The position numbers and the translations under genes were made by a program. A stretch of DNA of 21,817 nucleotides from positions 1-21,817 of the IMG/VR virus record IMGVR_UViG_3300027298_000012; one strand, 5' to 3'. Under the pieces are notes generated by a model. That model ran no database searches. It saw only the letters and a program-made list of their open reading frames with translations, and was not told the origin of the DNA. This DNA is from a virus. Positions 1-6,996 of the stretch are shown piece by piece (position 1 is the stretch's first letter; each line of letters begins with the position of its first letter).

Positions 1-117
1 AACAGAAAGAAAAATGATTGCGTTGTTAAGATGTCAGGTCCTATGGGTGCTGATGAAGAATATGCTTACGACTTTGTACCTGTTGTAGATTTTAGATTAG
101 AAGGGATGGGAATATAA
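1..117 (+). CDS. 3' end of an unidentified protein (partial)
   Basis: The frame is open from the first base and ends at TAA 115-117, giving 38 C-terminal residues with several acidic and aromatic positions. The stop lies one base before the ATG of the next gene, as in the tight stop/start spacing elsewhere in this genome, which supports a real gene end. The fragment is too short to assign to a family, and no function is proposed. Confidence 0.6.
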   Translation, partial: NRKKNDCVVKMSGPMGADEEYAYDFVPVVDFRLEGMGI

Positions 118-118
118 T

Positions 119-1318
119 ATGTTTAGACTTTGGATTTTTATTATAGTAATTCACTCAATATTAATGATCGGCGTAGTATTTGCTGGTGAGAAATATTGTT
201 TTGATTGTATGCACAAATATAAAATAGGTGATAAGAAAAATGAAACCTATGATTTTGAGATTGATTTACAGGAGAATAATTTATCTGTAAAAGTTAAAGA
301 ACAAATTAGTGATAAGAAAACTGGTCTTGTATCTTATATCTTATTTGAAAACAATAAAATTTTAATTGATGAAAACAGAAAATCAAAATATACAGGACCT
401 TATCCTTCACACTCGGTTGGTAAATCTTTAGTATCTTTGGTTACAGGTTATGCTGTATGTGGTGGTTATATAAATCATACGGTTTTTGATTCAATAGATT
501 ACCCAACGGTTGCAGGTACTTTATATGAAAATCAAAAATTAATTAACTTACTTAATATGCAGGCAGGTGATGGTGAAATAGTAGGTGATAGAATACACAA
601 TAAAGATAATAGAATAAAAGGTAATGGTAAAAATATTAATACTATACCTATTAAATCTGCTATGAAAGCATACTTTAAAAATAAAGATGGTTTAGAACCT
701 GGTGTTTATTTTAACTATAGTGCCATGGCAACCAATGTTATTATGAACTATGTTATTTACAAAACTGGTGATGATTGGAATAAGTTATTACATAAGATAT
801 TTGTAGAAGACGCTAAAGTTGCTAAAAAAGTTTATTTTGGTAAGTCATTAGAAAAACACAATACAGGTAATAGATCAAAAGGTGAGTACGGTAGATATTC
901 TTTCTATGCTGACAGATACGATTATGTAAGAATTGCTAACTTAATGTTAAATCACTGGAAGAATGATACTTGCGTTGGTAAGTATTTAAAAACAATGTAT
1001 GAAAATAGAATTGATAGAGATTATAAAACAAATAAGTTTAATGGTAACCATAGAGTTGCATTAAGATATGGTGGTCAGTTTTTATGGGATGCTGTTGGTG
1101 TTGAAGATAGACCTATCTTAATGATGGATGGTGCTTGGGGTCAACAAGTAGTAATTGATTTTGAAAATAACAAAATTATAACTGCCCATTCAACCGACAG
1201 AAATTACGACTACTATGCTCTGATCTATCTACAATTAACTTCAGACACTTTAGATAATGGTAGACCAGTTTGTAGAAAATATAAAGATGACGGAAACTTT
1301 GTTTTAGAACCTTGTTAA
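119..1318 (+). CDS. Secreted beta-lactamase-fold serine hydrolase
   Basis: A 399-residue protein with a hydrophobic N-terminal segment (about residues 5-22, then FAGEKYC) that looks like a signal peptide, so export across the host inner membrane is likely. The core resembles class C beta-lactamase/esterase/6-aminohexanoate-dimer hydrolase proteins. Ser99-Val-Gly-Lys102 fits the catalytic SxxK motif. Tyr200-Ser-Ala202 lies where the family has Tyr-x-Asn, so the Asn is replaced. Gly338-Ala-Trp-Gly-Gln342 sits where the third KTG/HxG-like motif is expected. The family cleaves amide or ester bonds through an acyl-serine; the substrate here is unknown and could be peptidoglycan, a lipid ester or a small molecule. 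A weak GGGA precedes the ATG, and the start is one base after the preceding stop. Several cysteines near the mature N terminus could form disulfides. The fold is fairly sure, the reaction is not. Confidence 0.78.
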   Translation: MFRLWIFIIVIHSILMIGVVFAGEKYCFDCMHKYKIGDKKNETYDFEIDLQENNLSVKVKEQISDKKTGLVSYILFENNKILIDENRKSKYTGPYPSHSVGKSLVSLVTGYAVCGGYINHTVFDSIDYPTVAGTLYENQKLINLLNMQAGDGEIVGDRIHNKDNRIKGNGKNINTIPIKSAMKAYFKNKDGLEPGVYFNYSAMATNVIMNYVIYKTGDDWNKLLHKIFVEDAKVAKKVYFGKSLEKHNTGNRSKGEYGRYSFYADRYDYVRIANLMLNHWKNDTCVGKYLKTMYENRIDRDYKTNKFNGNHRVALRYGGQFLWDAVGVEDRPILMMDGAWGQQVVIDFENNKIITAHSTDRNYDYYALIYLQLTSDTLDNGRPVCRKYKDDGNFVLEPC

Positions 1319-1462
1319 AATACGTCTTCTCTTTCTCTTTACAACCTTGGGTACTTCTTTCTTTTCAGGCAATATTGCACCTGTTGTAATATAGTGTTGA
1401 GTTAAAGGACTATTAGGTTGATAATTTCCGTATTCGCTACGAGTATATCTTTTTTTAGACAC
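1304..1462 (-). CDS. Small basic protein, 52 aa, GTG start
   Basis: On the minus strand a GTG at 1462 opens 52 codons ending at TAA 1304. The product begins VSKKRYTRSEYGNYQPNSP and ends in a very basic tail (KVVKRKRRRILTRF). An in-frame TAA lies three codons upstream, so the GTG is the first possible usual start. A late-promoter octamer lies 13 bp before it. The stop overlaps the 3' end of the convergent hydrolase gene by 15 bases. The composition looks like a real nucleic-acid-binding or virion-associated small protein, but it matches no family I recognise. Confidence 0.5.
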   Translation of the reverse strand: MSKKRYTRSEYGNYQPNSPLTQHYITTGAILPEKKEVPKVVKRKRRRILTRF

Positions 1463-1475
1463 GGTGTTTTACATT

Positions 1476-1483
1476 TATTTATA
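1476..1483 (-). promoter_or_regulatory. Late-promoter-like octamer TATAAATA
   Basis: An exact TATAAATA on the minus strand, the T4 late-promoter core. It lies 13 bp before the GTG of the 52-aa gene and overlaps the stop region of the 73-aa gene. With T4 geometry the transcript would begin about 8 bases before the GTG, with no Shine-Dalgarno sequence. Confidence 0.45.
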
Positions 1484-1700
1484 ATCGTAAAACTCTATGA
1501 GCGAACCATTTTAGAAATCTTTTTATATGTTCGTTAATATATCTATTAAAAAAGAACCGAATAAATCTTACAATAATTAATATAGGACTAGATAAGACAT
1601 CAAACGCAATAAGTCCAACATCAACAAACATATCAATCCAATGATCTACGGAAGACCACTCTTTAAATTTTTGCCATTTGTTTTTAGTCCATTTAATCAT
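1479..1700 (-). CDS. Small membrane protein, 73 aa
   Basis: I start this gene at the ATG at 1700, because its A is also the last base of the upstream peptide's TAA (TAATG), a coupling arrangement repeated elsewhere in this genome; a longer frame to 1739 would overlap that peptide. The 73-residue product has a Trp/Lys-rich N terminus, a hydrophobic segment at about residues 24-49 and a basic C-terminal helix (INEHIKRFLKWFAHRVLRL). This is the profile of a single-pass or amphipathic inner-membrane protein. A lysis-related role (holin- or spanin-like) is possible from the small-membrane-gene context, but no family motif is visible. Confidence 0.6.
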   Translation of the reverse strand: MIKWTKNKWQKFKEWSSVDHWIDMFVDVGLIAFDVLSSPILIIVRFIRFFFNRYINEHIKRFLKWFAHRVLRL

Positions 1701-1777
1701 TAATAAGTTATGGGCCCTACACAAAATGCTAATAAGCACATCATAACAATTAGTAATCCTGTAAAGTAGTAATTCAT
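1700..1777 (-). CDS. 25-residue membrane peptide
   Basis: A very short frame, ATG at 1777 to TAA at 1700, encodes MNYYFTGLLIVMMC followed by LLAFCVGPITY, almost entirely one transmembrane helix. AAGGTAGG lies just upstream as a usable Shine-Dalgarno site, and the stop overlaps the next ATG in TAATG, so translation of the 73-aa membrane protein is probably coupled to it. The signal and the hydrophobic pattern together suggest a genuine gene, but the length limits certainty. Confidence 0.5.
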   Translation of the reverse strand: MNYYFTGLLIVMMCLLAFCVGPITY

Positions 1778-1783
1778 AATTAC

Positions 1784-2041
1784 CTACCTTGTTTTTAATA
1801 AGTGTTTTAATTTTTCATACCAATAGATACCACCATCTCGTAGTTTATCATTGGCGTCCCTTAATTTCTCTAAACGTTTTGTTAAGTCTTTTAATTGTTT
1901 CTTATCTAACGTTTTTTTCTTATCTACTATCTTCTCTAATTTACTTATTACATTGTCAATACTTATACACGTCAAAGGCGGAATTTTAGGTGCCTTTTTC
2001 TTTAATGAAGATATAGATATTTTCTTTGGCTTTTTAGCCAT
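1784..2041 (-). CDS. Small basic coiled-coil protein, 85 aa
   Basis: The product has a Lys-rich N terminus (AKKPKKISISSLKKKAPKIP), a central charged heptad-like helix at about residues 28-68 (KLEKIVDKKKTLDKKQLKDL and onward), then GGIYWYEKLKHLLKTR. It has no signal peptide or membrane segment. An AGGAG eight bases before the ATG supports the start, and TATAAATA 57 bp upstream suggests late expression with a normal leader. It heads the leftward group of small genes, six bases before the 25-residue peptide. I do not recognise a family; a coiled-coil structural or DNA-associated protein is the most that can be said. Confidence 0.75.
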   Translation of the reverse strand: MAKKPKKISISSLKKKAPKIPPLTCISIDNVISKLEKIVDKKKTLDKKQLKDLTKRLEKLRDANDKLRDGGIYWYEKLKHLLKTR

Positions 2042-2086
2042 AGTCTATCTCCTAGTTGTCTGCAATGTTCGGTAAGTAATATAAGA

Positions 2087-2983
2087 TTATAATGTAATAT
2101 TTATATTGTTAAGAATAATATCTGCTATTTTATTATGGCCTGATTGATTAGGATGATTGTCTTGTCTAAAATCATTTTTTTTTTCATTTAAATTAGATAT
2201 AAAGTCTTTTTCTCTATCTAGTTTTTTATACAACGAAGAATTTAATATTGGCCAATTTATAAAATTATTTTTATCAATTAAATTGTACATAGGAAACTGT
2301 GACAATTCTTCAGCCAATTGTTGTCTAAAAATAGTTTTAACTTCTTTAGCACTTTGTAATGATCTTTGTGGTGTACCTAATGTAAGACCTAAATTAAATT
2401 CTGTACCTAAATTTGGCAATTTTTCTAAAGGCAGAGATTGTACCATTGTATAAGGAATATTATTATGTTTTAAAAACGTCTGTAGCATGTACATATATCT
2501 AATACTTTGTTTTACCCTATAAAACATATCACCTCTTAAAGGGTCTGTATATAATATACTATCCCAAATATATTTTGGATTATATCTATATTCTTTATAT
2601 TTGTTTTCAAATAAATTTTTTACGTAGTAATCATTTTCACTTTGTCTAAATTCAAAATCTGTACGTTTAGCCTCACTCCAAGCAGGAATAACTAAACCAA
2701 TGTTACTTTTTTTCTTTTCACCCATTGCTGATATGTTATCAATTAAAGAAGAACATATATATTCATTACCTGAAGAATATTTACCAAAATTTATTAGTTG
2801 CATATCTAACTTATCAGCTAATATATTAAACCATCTATTATAACCTTTTACAATATCATGTGAAACCCTAGGATCTTCAGAATCCGTATATGGGTCAGCC
2901 CAACTACAACCACTTACTATTAAGTATTTCTTATTCACGTTTTTATTTAGATAAAAATTTTGAGGGAAATATTTGTTACTCAT
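2087..2983 (-). CDS. SGNH/GDSL-type hydrolase
   Basis: A 298-residue protein with the blocks of SGNH hydrolases in order: a nucleophile block Gly25-Cys-Ser27-Trp after a beta strand (YLIVS), a block II/III-like region (INFGKYSSGNEYI, about residues 64-76) and a C-terminal Asp275-Asn-His277-Pro followed by NQSGHNKIAD, where the catalytic Asp and His sit. Family members remove acyl groups from sugars, lipids or cell-wall polymers; phage members are often virion- or glycan-associated. There is no signal peptide, so it acts in the cytoplasm or in the particle. The start at 2983 lies 5 bp after a GATAAATA octamer and has no Shine-Dalgarno sequence. Ten A residues in a row (2175-2184) occur just before the catalytic Asp/His block. 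Confidence 0.75.
   Translation of the reverse strand: MSNKYFPQNFYLNKNVNKKYLIVSGCSWADPYTDSEDPRVSHDIVKGYNRWFNILADKLDMQLINFGKYSSGNEYICSSLIDNISAMGEKKKSNIGLVIPAWSEAKRTDFEFRQSENDYYVKNLFENKYKEYRYNPKYIWDSILYTDPLRGDMFYRVKQSIRYMYMLQTFLKHNNIPYTMVQSLPLEKLPNLGTEFNLGLTLGTPQRSLQSAKEVKTIFRQQLAEELSQFPMYNLIDKNNFINWPILNSSLYKKLDREKDFISNLNEKKNDFRQDNHPNQSGHNKIADIILNNINITL
2098..2105 (-). promoter_or_regulatory. Late-promoter-like octamer TATAAATA for the small-gene group
   Basis: An exact TATAAATA on the minus strand inside the 3' end of the SGNH gene, 56 bp before the ATG of the 85-aa gene. Transcription would start near 2092 and leave a leader of about 50 bases carrying AGGAG, so this is the conventional leadered form, unlike the 5-bp sites elsewhere. 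Confidence 0.55.
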
Positions 2984-2988
2984 GTTTT

Positions 2989-2996
2989 TATTTATC
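2989..2996 (-). promoter_or_regulatory. Late-promoter octamer GATAAATA, 5 bp from the SGNH start
   Basis: GATAAATA, then AAAAC, then ATG at 2983. With the T4 late-promoter spacing the first transcribed base would be the A of the start codon. No Shine-Dalgarno sequence can fit between. Confidence 0.65.
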
Positions 2997-2997
2997 T

Positions 2998-3005
2998 TAT
3001 AAATA
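2998..3005 (+). promoter_or_regulatory. Late-promoter octamer TATAAATA, 5 bp from the 3011 start
   Basis: TATAAATA, then TCAGT, then ATG at 3011. It stands back to back with the minus-strand octamer, one base away, forming a compact divergent promoter pair in the 27 bp between the two start codons. Confidence 0.65.
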
Positions 3006-3010
3006 TCAGT

Positions 3011-3586
3011 ATGAAAACGGTTATATTACTAATTGATTTTGATGGTCATAAAATACTTGCTGATGAGTATGTAAACAAATTACGATACAGCACACTTCAA
3101 CATATCATAGACGACACGAGCATAGATAGAAATGCTAATATCATATTATCTATTGGTAATAGTGTAAGAGATAAAAAATTACAAGAACTAAAAAGTATGG
3201 CCATAGAGGATAAGTGGCAATGGCTAGAAATACCAGATGATAGTTTAAGTGTAGAAAGCATAGAAAAGTTAGTACTTGAAAAACTTAACTTTAGTATGAA
3301 TAATACCGATACTCAAATAGTCATAGGAGGTTGCAATACTGCAGGATGTGTGATAAAATCTAAATTGTGTAGTGCAAAATATTTTTCATGGAAACAATAT
3401 AAGACAACTATACTATTACCTATGTGTGCTGAATATGCCCACCATGGTATAAATGATATTGAAAAAAATATGAGAGCGTTTGGTAAAGTGTTTACTTTTA
3501 TAAAAGATAATAAGTTAAAAAATATTCATATAGCAGAGGACGTTATGAGAGTTAACTTTATCAAATATGATAAACAGATAATATAG
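3011..3586 (+). CDS. Isochorismatase-fold-like protein
   Basis: I place the start at the ATG at 3011 (191 aa), because a late octamer ends 5 bp before it; a longer frame from 2960 would run through the divergent promoter and into the opposite gene. The N-terminal strand VILLIDFDGHK (Asp9, Asp11) resembles the first catalytic Asp region of isochorismatase-like cysteine hydrolases, and IGGCNTAGCV (Cys108, Cys113) resembles their Gly-x-x-Thr-x-x-Cys-Val nucleophile block, followed by a strand (TTILLPMCAEYAH) like the family's last core strand. I cannot place the usual catalytic Lys, so activity is uncertain. It is the first gene of the rightward accessory operon, 14 bases before the radical SAM gene. 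A cytoplasmic hydrolase of a small amide or ester is possible; the family call is moderate to weak. Confidence 0.5.
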   Translation: MKTVILLIDFDGHKILADEYVNKLRYSTLQHIIDDTSIDRNANIILSIGNSVRDKKLQELKSMAIEDKWQWLEIPDDSLSVESIEKLVLEKLNFSMNNTDTQIVIGGCNTAGCVIKSKLCSAKYFSWKQYKTTILLPMCAEYAHHGINDIEKNMRAFGKVFTFIKDNKLKNIHIAEDVMRVNFIKYDKQII

Positions 3587-3587
3587 A

Positions 3588-3595
3588 GATAAATA
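3588..3595 (+). promoter_or_regulatory. Late-promoter octamer GATAAATA, 5 bp from the radical SAM start
   Basis: GATAAATA begins two bases after the preceding stop; ATTTT follows, then ATG at 3601. Same 5-bp spacing and lack of Shine-Dalgarno sequence as the sites near 2983, 3011, 14620, 19114 and 19146. Confidence 0.65.
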
Positions 3596-3600
3596 ATTTT

Positions 3601-5163
3601 ATGGAAACTGATTTAAATAAAAAAGTGGTGAAAGATATTGATGACATGCACGACAAACAAGTTGAGGACATGCTCACAAAAGGTGGCCCTGGTGACCGTT
3701 CTTCTCCTGGTAATGTAAATACTGAAGAATGGTGGAAGTGGAATAATTTATCAGACTATACTAAACTTAAAGCAGGTAAAACCGTACGTGGTCAACCACC
3801 ATCAGACAAATCAATTCTACAACAAGCAAAAGATAAAGATATATGGTTTTGTACAATACCATTTACACAAGTCTATAATGAGATAAGTGGTAAATATAGA
3901 GCATGTTGTTTTGGTAAAGACGCTGAACATGAAACTATTAAGAACACATCATTAAAAGAATGGATGGTTGATAGTGAATACATGAATAGTATTCGTAAAG
4001 AAATGCTTGATCCTAAATCAGATCATAAAGCAGTAAATGATATATGCCGAAGATGTAGAAGTGATGAGGAAATATATGGTAGAAGTAGAAGAACAAACTG
4101 CTTAAAAATTCATACTAACGATAAAGAGTTTTGGGATAATATTCAAAAGAATGTTGAACTATATAACGCAAGTGGTCAGTATGCCTTTGATGAAAGAATT
4201 TTAGAAATACAATTAAAAGTATTTGGGTCAGAATGTAACCTTGATTGTTTTATGTGTGTACATGCTAATTCTACAACTAGACAACGTGTTGCTGAAAAAG
4301 GTGTTTGGAATGACGCTGTGTTTGGTGAACGTGGTAAAGTTAGAGAAGATTATATGAAACTTGTTATGGCAGATAAAACTGAAGGTGTTACTGAACAAGT
4401 TATGGAATTATTACCATATGTTAGAAGTATTAAAGTAATTGGTGGTGAACCATTGATTATGAAAAAACATTATGAGTTATTAGAAAAGGTTATTGAAAGT
4501 GGCCATGCAAAACATATCTATTTAAAATATCAAACTAACTTAACTAAAACTAAAAAAGGTAGACACAATATATTTAATTACATTCCTCATTTTAAAAATG
4601 TATCTATGGTTGCTTCAGTAGATGGTATTGGTAAGACTATTGAATACATGAGAAGAAGAACTGAATGGGAAGAAGTTGTAGAAAATATAGAGATGTGTCG
4701 TCAACACCCTAACGTTGTTGTTGACTTCAATGGTTTAGTTTCTAATCTTTCAGTTATGAGATTTTATGAAGTTATTGATTGGTGTAAAGACAATCCTGTT
4801 ATTGATCAATTGAATTGGGCAATGATTGACAAACCTAAACATTTAAGACCTAATAACTTACCAGAAGAAATTAAGAAGTCATTAATACCAAAATATAAAG
4901 ACTGGCCTGATATAATAGCTGCATTAGAAAGACCTGCTGATCCAGATGTAGATTTACAAAACGTATTTGATTATATGTTAAAGGCAGATAAATTCTATGA
5001 AGGCACAAAATGGGAATCACATTTGTTTGAAGTGTTTCCTGAATTAGAACCATATTACGATCCTACTAAACATAGAGATCATAACGAACAAGCAAAAATA
5101 TTTCAAACATGGGATAAATCAGTAAAGGAAGCTGAAGAAACTTCAGATACAAATATTATATGA
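3601..5163 (+). CDS. Radical SAM protein with N-terminal SPASM/twitch-like domain
   Basis: A 520-residue protein. The radical SAM core carries the cluster motif Cys212-x3-Cys216-x2-Cys219 (CNLDCFMC) and the SAM-binding GGEP at 281-284, within a TIM-barrel-like stretch of about residues 200-430. Ahead of it is a Cys-rich auxiliary region like SPASM/twitch domains: Cys84, Cys102-Cys103, Cys149 and Cys152, with KEWMVDSEYMNSIRKEML between. Such domains bind extra 4Fe-4S clusters; here the domain precedes the core, whereas SPASM normally follows it. These enzymes cleave SAM to a 5'-deoxyadenosyl radical and modify peptides, sugars or other small molecules; the substrate is unknown. The stop overlaps the nitroreductase ATG (ATGA), so the two are probably co-translated. 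The C-terminal part (about 430-520) is charged and has no recognised domain. Confidence 0.88.
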   Translation: METDLNKKVVKDIDDMHDKQVEDMLTKGGPGDRSSPGNVNTEEWWKWNNLSDYTKLKAGKTVRGQPPSDKSILQQAKDKDIWFCTIPFTQVYNEISGKYRACCFGKDAEHETIKNTSLKEWMVDSEYMNSIRKEMLDPKSDHKAVNDICRRCRSDEEIYGRSRRTNCLKIHTNDKEFWDNIQKNVELYNASGQYAFDERILEIQLKVFGSECNLDCFMCVHANSTTRQRVAEKGVWNDAVFGERGKVREDYMKLVMADKTEGVTEQVMELLPYVRSIKVIGGEPLIMKKHYELLEKVIESGHAKHIYLKYQTNLTKTKKGRHNIFNYIPHFKNVSMVASVDGIGKTIEYMRRRTEWEEVVENIEMCRQHPNVVVDFNGLVSNLSVMRFYEVIDWCKDNPVIDQLNWAMIDKPKHLRPNNLPEEIKKSLIPKYKDWPDIIAALERPADPDVDLQNVFDYMLKADKFYEGTKWESHLFEVFPELEPYYDPTKHRDHNEQAKIFQTWDKSVKEAEETSDTNII

Positions 5164-5861
5164 TATACGAAACAGTAAAAAAAGCAAGACACGTACATGA
5201 GTTTTATACTTACAAAGAAAAACCTGTTGATAAAGAAGTATTAAAAGACTTATTAGAAAAGACTTATGAAATTACACCATCAAAAAATAATATGGCTGCT
5301 TGGCAAGTACACGTTTTAGGTCCAGAACATCAAAAATATAAAGACGCTCTTTTTGAAGGGTCGGCAGCAAATGATACACTCTCTAATATAGGTAATAAAG
5401 ATTATGTAGATATAGGGCACGAAAATGAAAAAAAAGGTATACCAAGAGAAAATGTTATGTATAGAAGTTTGAATACCGCCCCATATGTTTTAATTGTAAC
5501 ACAAAGAAAATCTGAACTAACAAGTCCATATCAAAAAGACGCTTGGAGTAGAGGTATATTTTATGACCCTTGTACAGAAAAAGGTCTTGCTGATAGTAGA
5601 GAAAATATTTGTGTTGAATGTGGATTATTTGCAATGAATTTTAGAAGTTTAGCAATTGAAAAAGGTATTGATACAACATACACTTGCAATTTTAATAAGC
5701 AATTAGATACAAAGGTATGGAAGCAATTACCTTTTGTTGATAGACGAGTTAATGTAATGATATCCGTTGGTTATGGTAAAAAATATAGACGAGATATACA
5801 CCCAATTACATATGACTATAAGCCTTCTATTAATAAGATAATTAAATGGCTACCTGCTTGA
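5160..5861 (+). CDS. Nitroreductase-family flavoprotein
   Basis: A 233-residue protein with the nitroreductase layout: an N-terminal helix KARHVHEF, then PVDKEVLKDLLEKTYEITPS followed by KNNMAAWQVHVLGP, matching the family's R-x-x-x-x-F and PSxxNxxPW-type FMN-contact blocks, and a C-terminal strand RVNVMISVGYGKK. The helix around CGLFAMNFRSLAIEKGI corresponds to the dimer-interface helix that normally begins G-A/x-x-x-N. Members use FMN and NAD(P)H to reduce nitro groups, flavins, quinones or enones, and some act as dehydrogenases on peptide- or sugar-derived intermediates. The ATG overlaps the radical SAM stop, which suggests both enzymes act in one pathway. Cytoplasmic. The family is fairly sure, the substrate unknown. 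Confidence 0.82.
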   Translation: MIYETVKKARHVHEFYTYKEKPVDKEVLKDLLEKTYEITPSKNNMAAWQVHVLGPEHQKYKDALFEGSAANDTLSNIGNKDYVDIGHENEKKGIPRENVMYRSLNTAPYVLIVTQRKSELTSPYQKDAWSRGIFYDPCTEKGLADSRENICVECGLFAMNFRSLAIEKGIDTTYTCNFNKQLDTKVWKQLPFVDRRVNVMISVGYGKKYRRDIHPITYDYKPSINKIIKWLPA

Positions 5862-5885
5862 CTTTAACAATAGATATGATATAAT
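5858..5885 (+). promoter_or_regulatory. Sigma70-like promoter, TTGACT-N16-TATAAT with extended -10
   Basis: TTGACT at 5858-5863 and TATAAT at 5880-5885, 16 bp apart, with TG one base before the -10 (TGATATAAT). It overlaps the stop of the nitroreductase gene. Expected initiation at about 5891-5893 coincides with the next ATG (5891), which has no clear Shine-Dalgarno sequence. This could give the second half of the operon its own host-polymerase expression. AT-richness makes chance matches possible. Confidence 0.5.
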
Positions 5886-5890
5886 GAAAG

Positions 5891-6238
5891 ATGAGCAAAT
5901 TTAGTAGTAAAGAAATAGATCCTAAAGATATTAAAATTAAACCTCGTTGTTTAGTATATGAGCCAAAGAGTTATCATAAGCCTGCAGCTTACACAGCAGA
6001 TGGTTATATGTTACCTTGTTGTTGGTTAGATGATCCTAAAAATGATCATGGCGTAGAGGAAGTATTTCATTTAAAAGATGAACACCTTGCATTAAAGAAT
6101 AACGATAAGTTAGAAGACATATTTGGTTCTGAAGAATGGGAACACTTCTTTGATACACTAATAAATAATCCTAGTTGTGCTTTGAAACAATGTCAATATA
6201 AATGTGGCAATAGAGAAAAAGATAATTATAAAATATGA
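5891..6238 (+). CDS. Free-standing SPASM/twitch-like Fe-S protein
   Basis: A 115-residue protein that looks like an auxiliary-cluster domain without a radical SAM core. Cysteines lie at Cys20 (PRCLVYEP), Cys43-Cys44 (GYMLPCCWLDDP), Cys96, Cys101 and Cys105 (SCALKQCQYKCG), with the family's typical LEDIFGSEEWEHFFDTL segment between. This is the same arrangement as the N-terminal region of the 520-aa radical SAM protein. Its stop overlaps the ATG of a radical SAM protein that lacks such a domain (ATGA), so the two probably work as one split enzyme. It probably binds a 4Fe-4S cluster; it has no membrane segment or signal. The role is inferred from motifs and context. Confidence 0.72.
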   Translation: MSKFSSKEIDPKDIKIKPRCLVYEPKSYHKPAAYTADGYMLPCCWLDDPKNDHGVEEVFHLKDEHLALKNNDKLEDIFGSEEWEHFFDTLINNPSCALKQCQYKCGNREKDNYKI

Positions 6239-6996
6239 AGGAAAAACATTCAGATTTCTATATTCGTAATCAACGTTTCTCATCACCTAATATGGATTTA
6301 TCTCATAGGTGTATATTACGTTGCCCACAATGTTTACGACAAAAGGTAGAAGGTCTACCTAGAATAGCAAGATCATTTGACATTGATCCTAATGAGTTTA
6401 GAAAAATACTATCCTACTATGAACATCAAATAACCTTTTGTGGTCAAATATCAGACCCAATATATCACCCACAATTTTTAACATTTTTAGAAATGATGGA
6501 TGGTTTAGGTAAAGGTTTAAGAGTTGCAACTAATGGTACTAATACAAAAGGCATGGATGATAAGTGGTGGGAAAAAGCATATAGTTATGGTGTAGGAGAA
6601 AACTGTTGGTACTTTGGTGTTGATGGTTTAGATAAGAAATCAGAATTGTATCGTATAGGTTCTAACTTTGAACAAGTATGGGAAACTATGAAAATGGGTG
6701 TTGCCATGGGTCACCCGATAGTTTGGCAATATATAATATTTGGATACAATGAACATGAAATAGAACAAGCAAAAGAGATGGCTGAAAAAGAAGGTATAAC
6801 TTTATTACTAATTAATACTAATAGAGGTTTTGATCCTAGAAGTAGAAATTTAAGAAAGAACGTACAAGAAGCATATGCTAACTTTCAAAAGCCTAGTGAC
6901 AAGCATACAGTAAAAAAAATAAAAAAAGAAACTTACTTTAATGTAACACCAGAGTTGACACATTGGAGAAAAGTAAGACACGGAGCATTAAAATAA
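6235..6996 (+). CDS. Radical SAM protein, core domain only
   Basis: A 253-residue protein whose Cys26-x3-Cys30-x2-Cys33 (CILRCPQC) is the canonical radical SAM cluster motif, preceded by a strand (NMDLSHR). FCGQISDPIYHP fills the place of the GGEP SAM-binding motif, RVATNGTNT is the usual third strand, and WYFGVDGLDKKSELYRIG matches the S/D-x-D-G block. The C terminus is short (about 60 residues after the barrel) and has no auxiliary Cys cluster; that domain is encoded by the preceding overlapping gene. The stop overlaps the next ATG (TAATG). The core assignment is firm; the reaction is unknown. Confidence 0.87.
   Translation: MKEKHSDFYIRNQRFSSPNMDLSHRCILRCPQCLRQKVEGLPRIARSFDIDPNEFRKILSYYEHQITFCGQISDPIYHPQFLTFLEMMDGLGKGLRVATNGTNTKGMDDKWWEKAYSYGVGENCWYFGVDGLDKKSELYRIGSNFEQVWETMKMGVAMGHPIVWQYIIFGYNEHEIEQAKEMAEKEGITLLLINTNRGFDPRSRNLRKNVQEAYANFQKPSDKHTVKKIKKETYFNVTPELTHWRKVRHGALK

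Noticed and set aside
6160-6167. AATAAATA octamer inside the SPASM-like gene (also 16692-16699 and 19238-19245)
   Set aside because: These lie within coding sequence with no start codon at a fitting distance on the matching strand; treated as background for an AT-rich genome.
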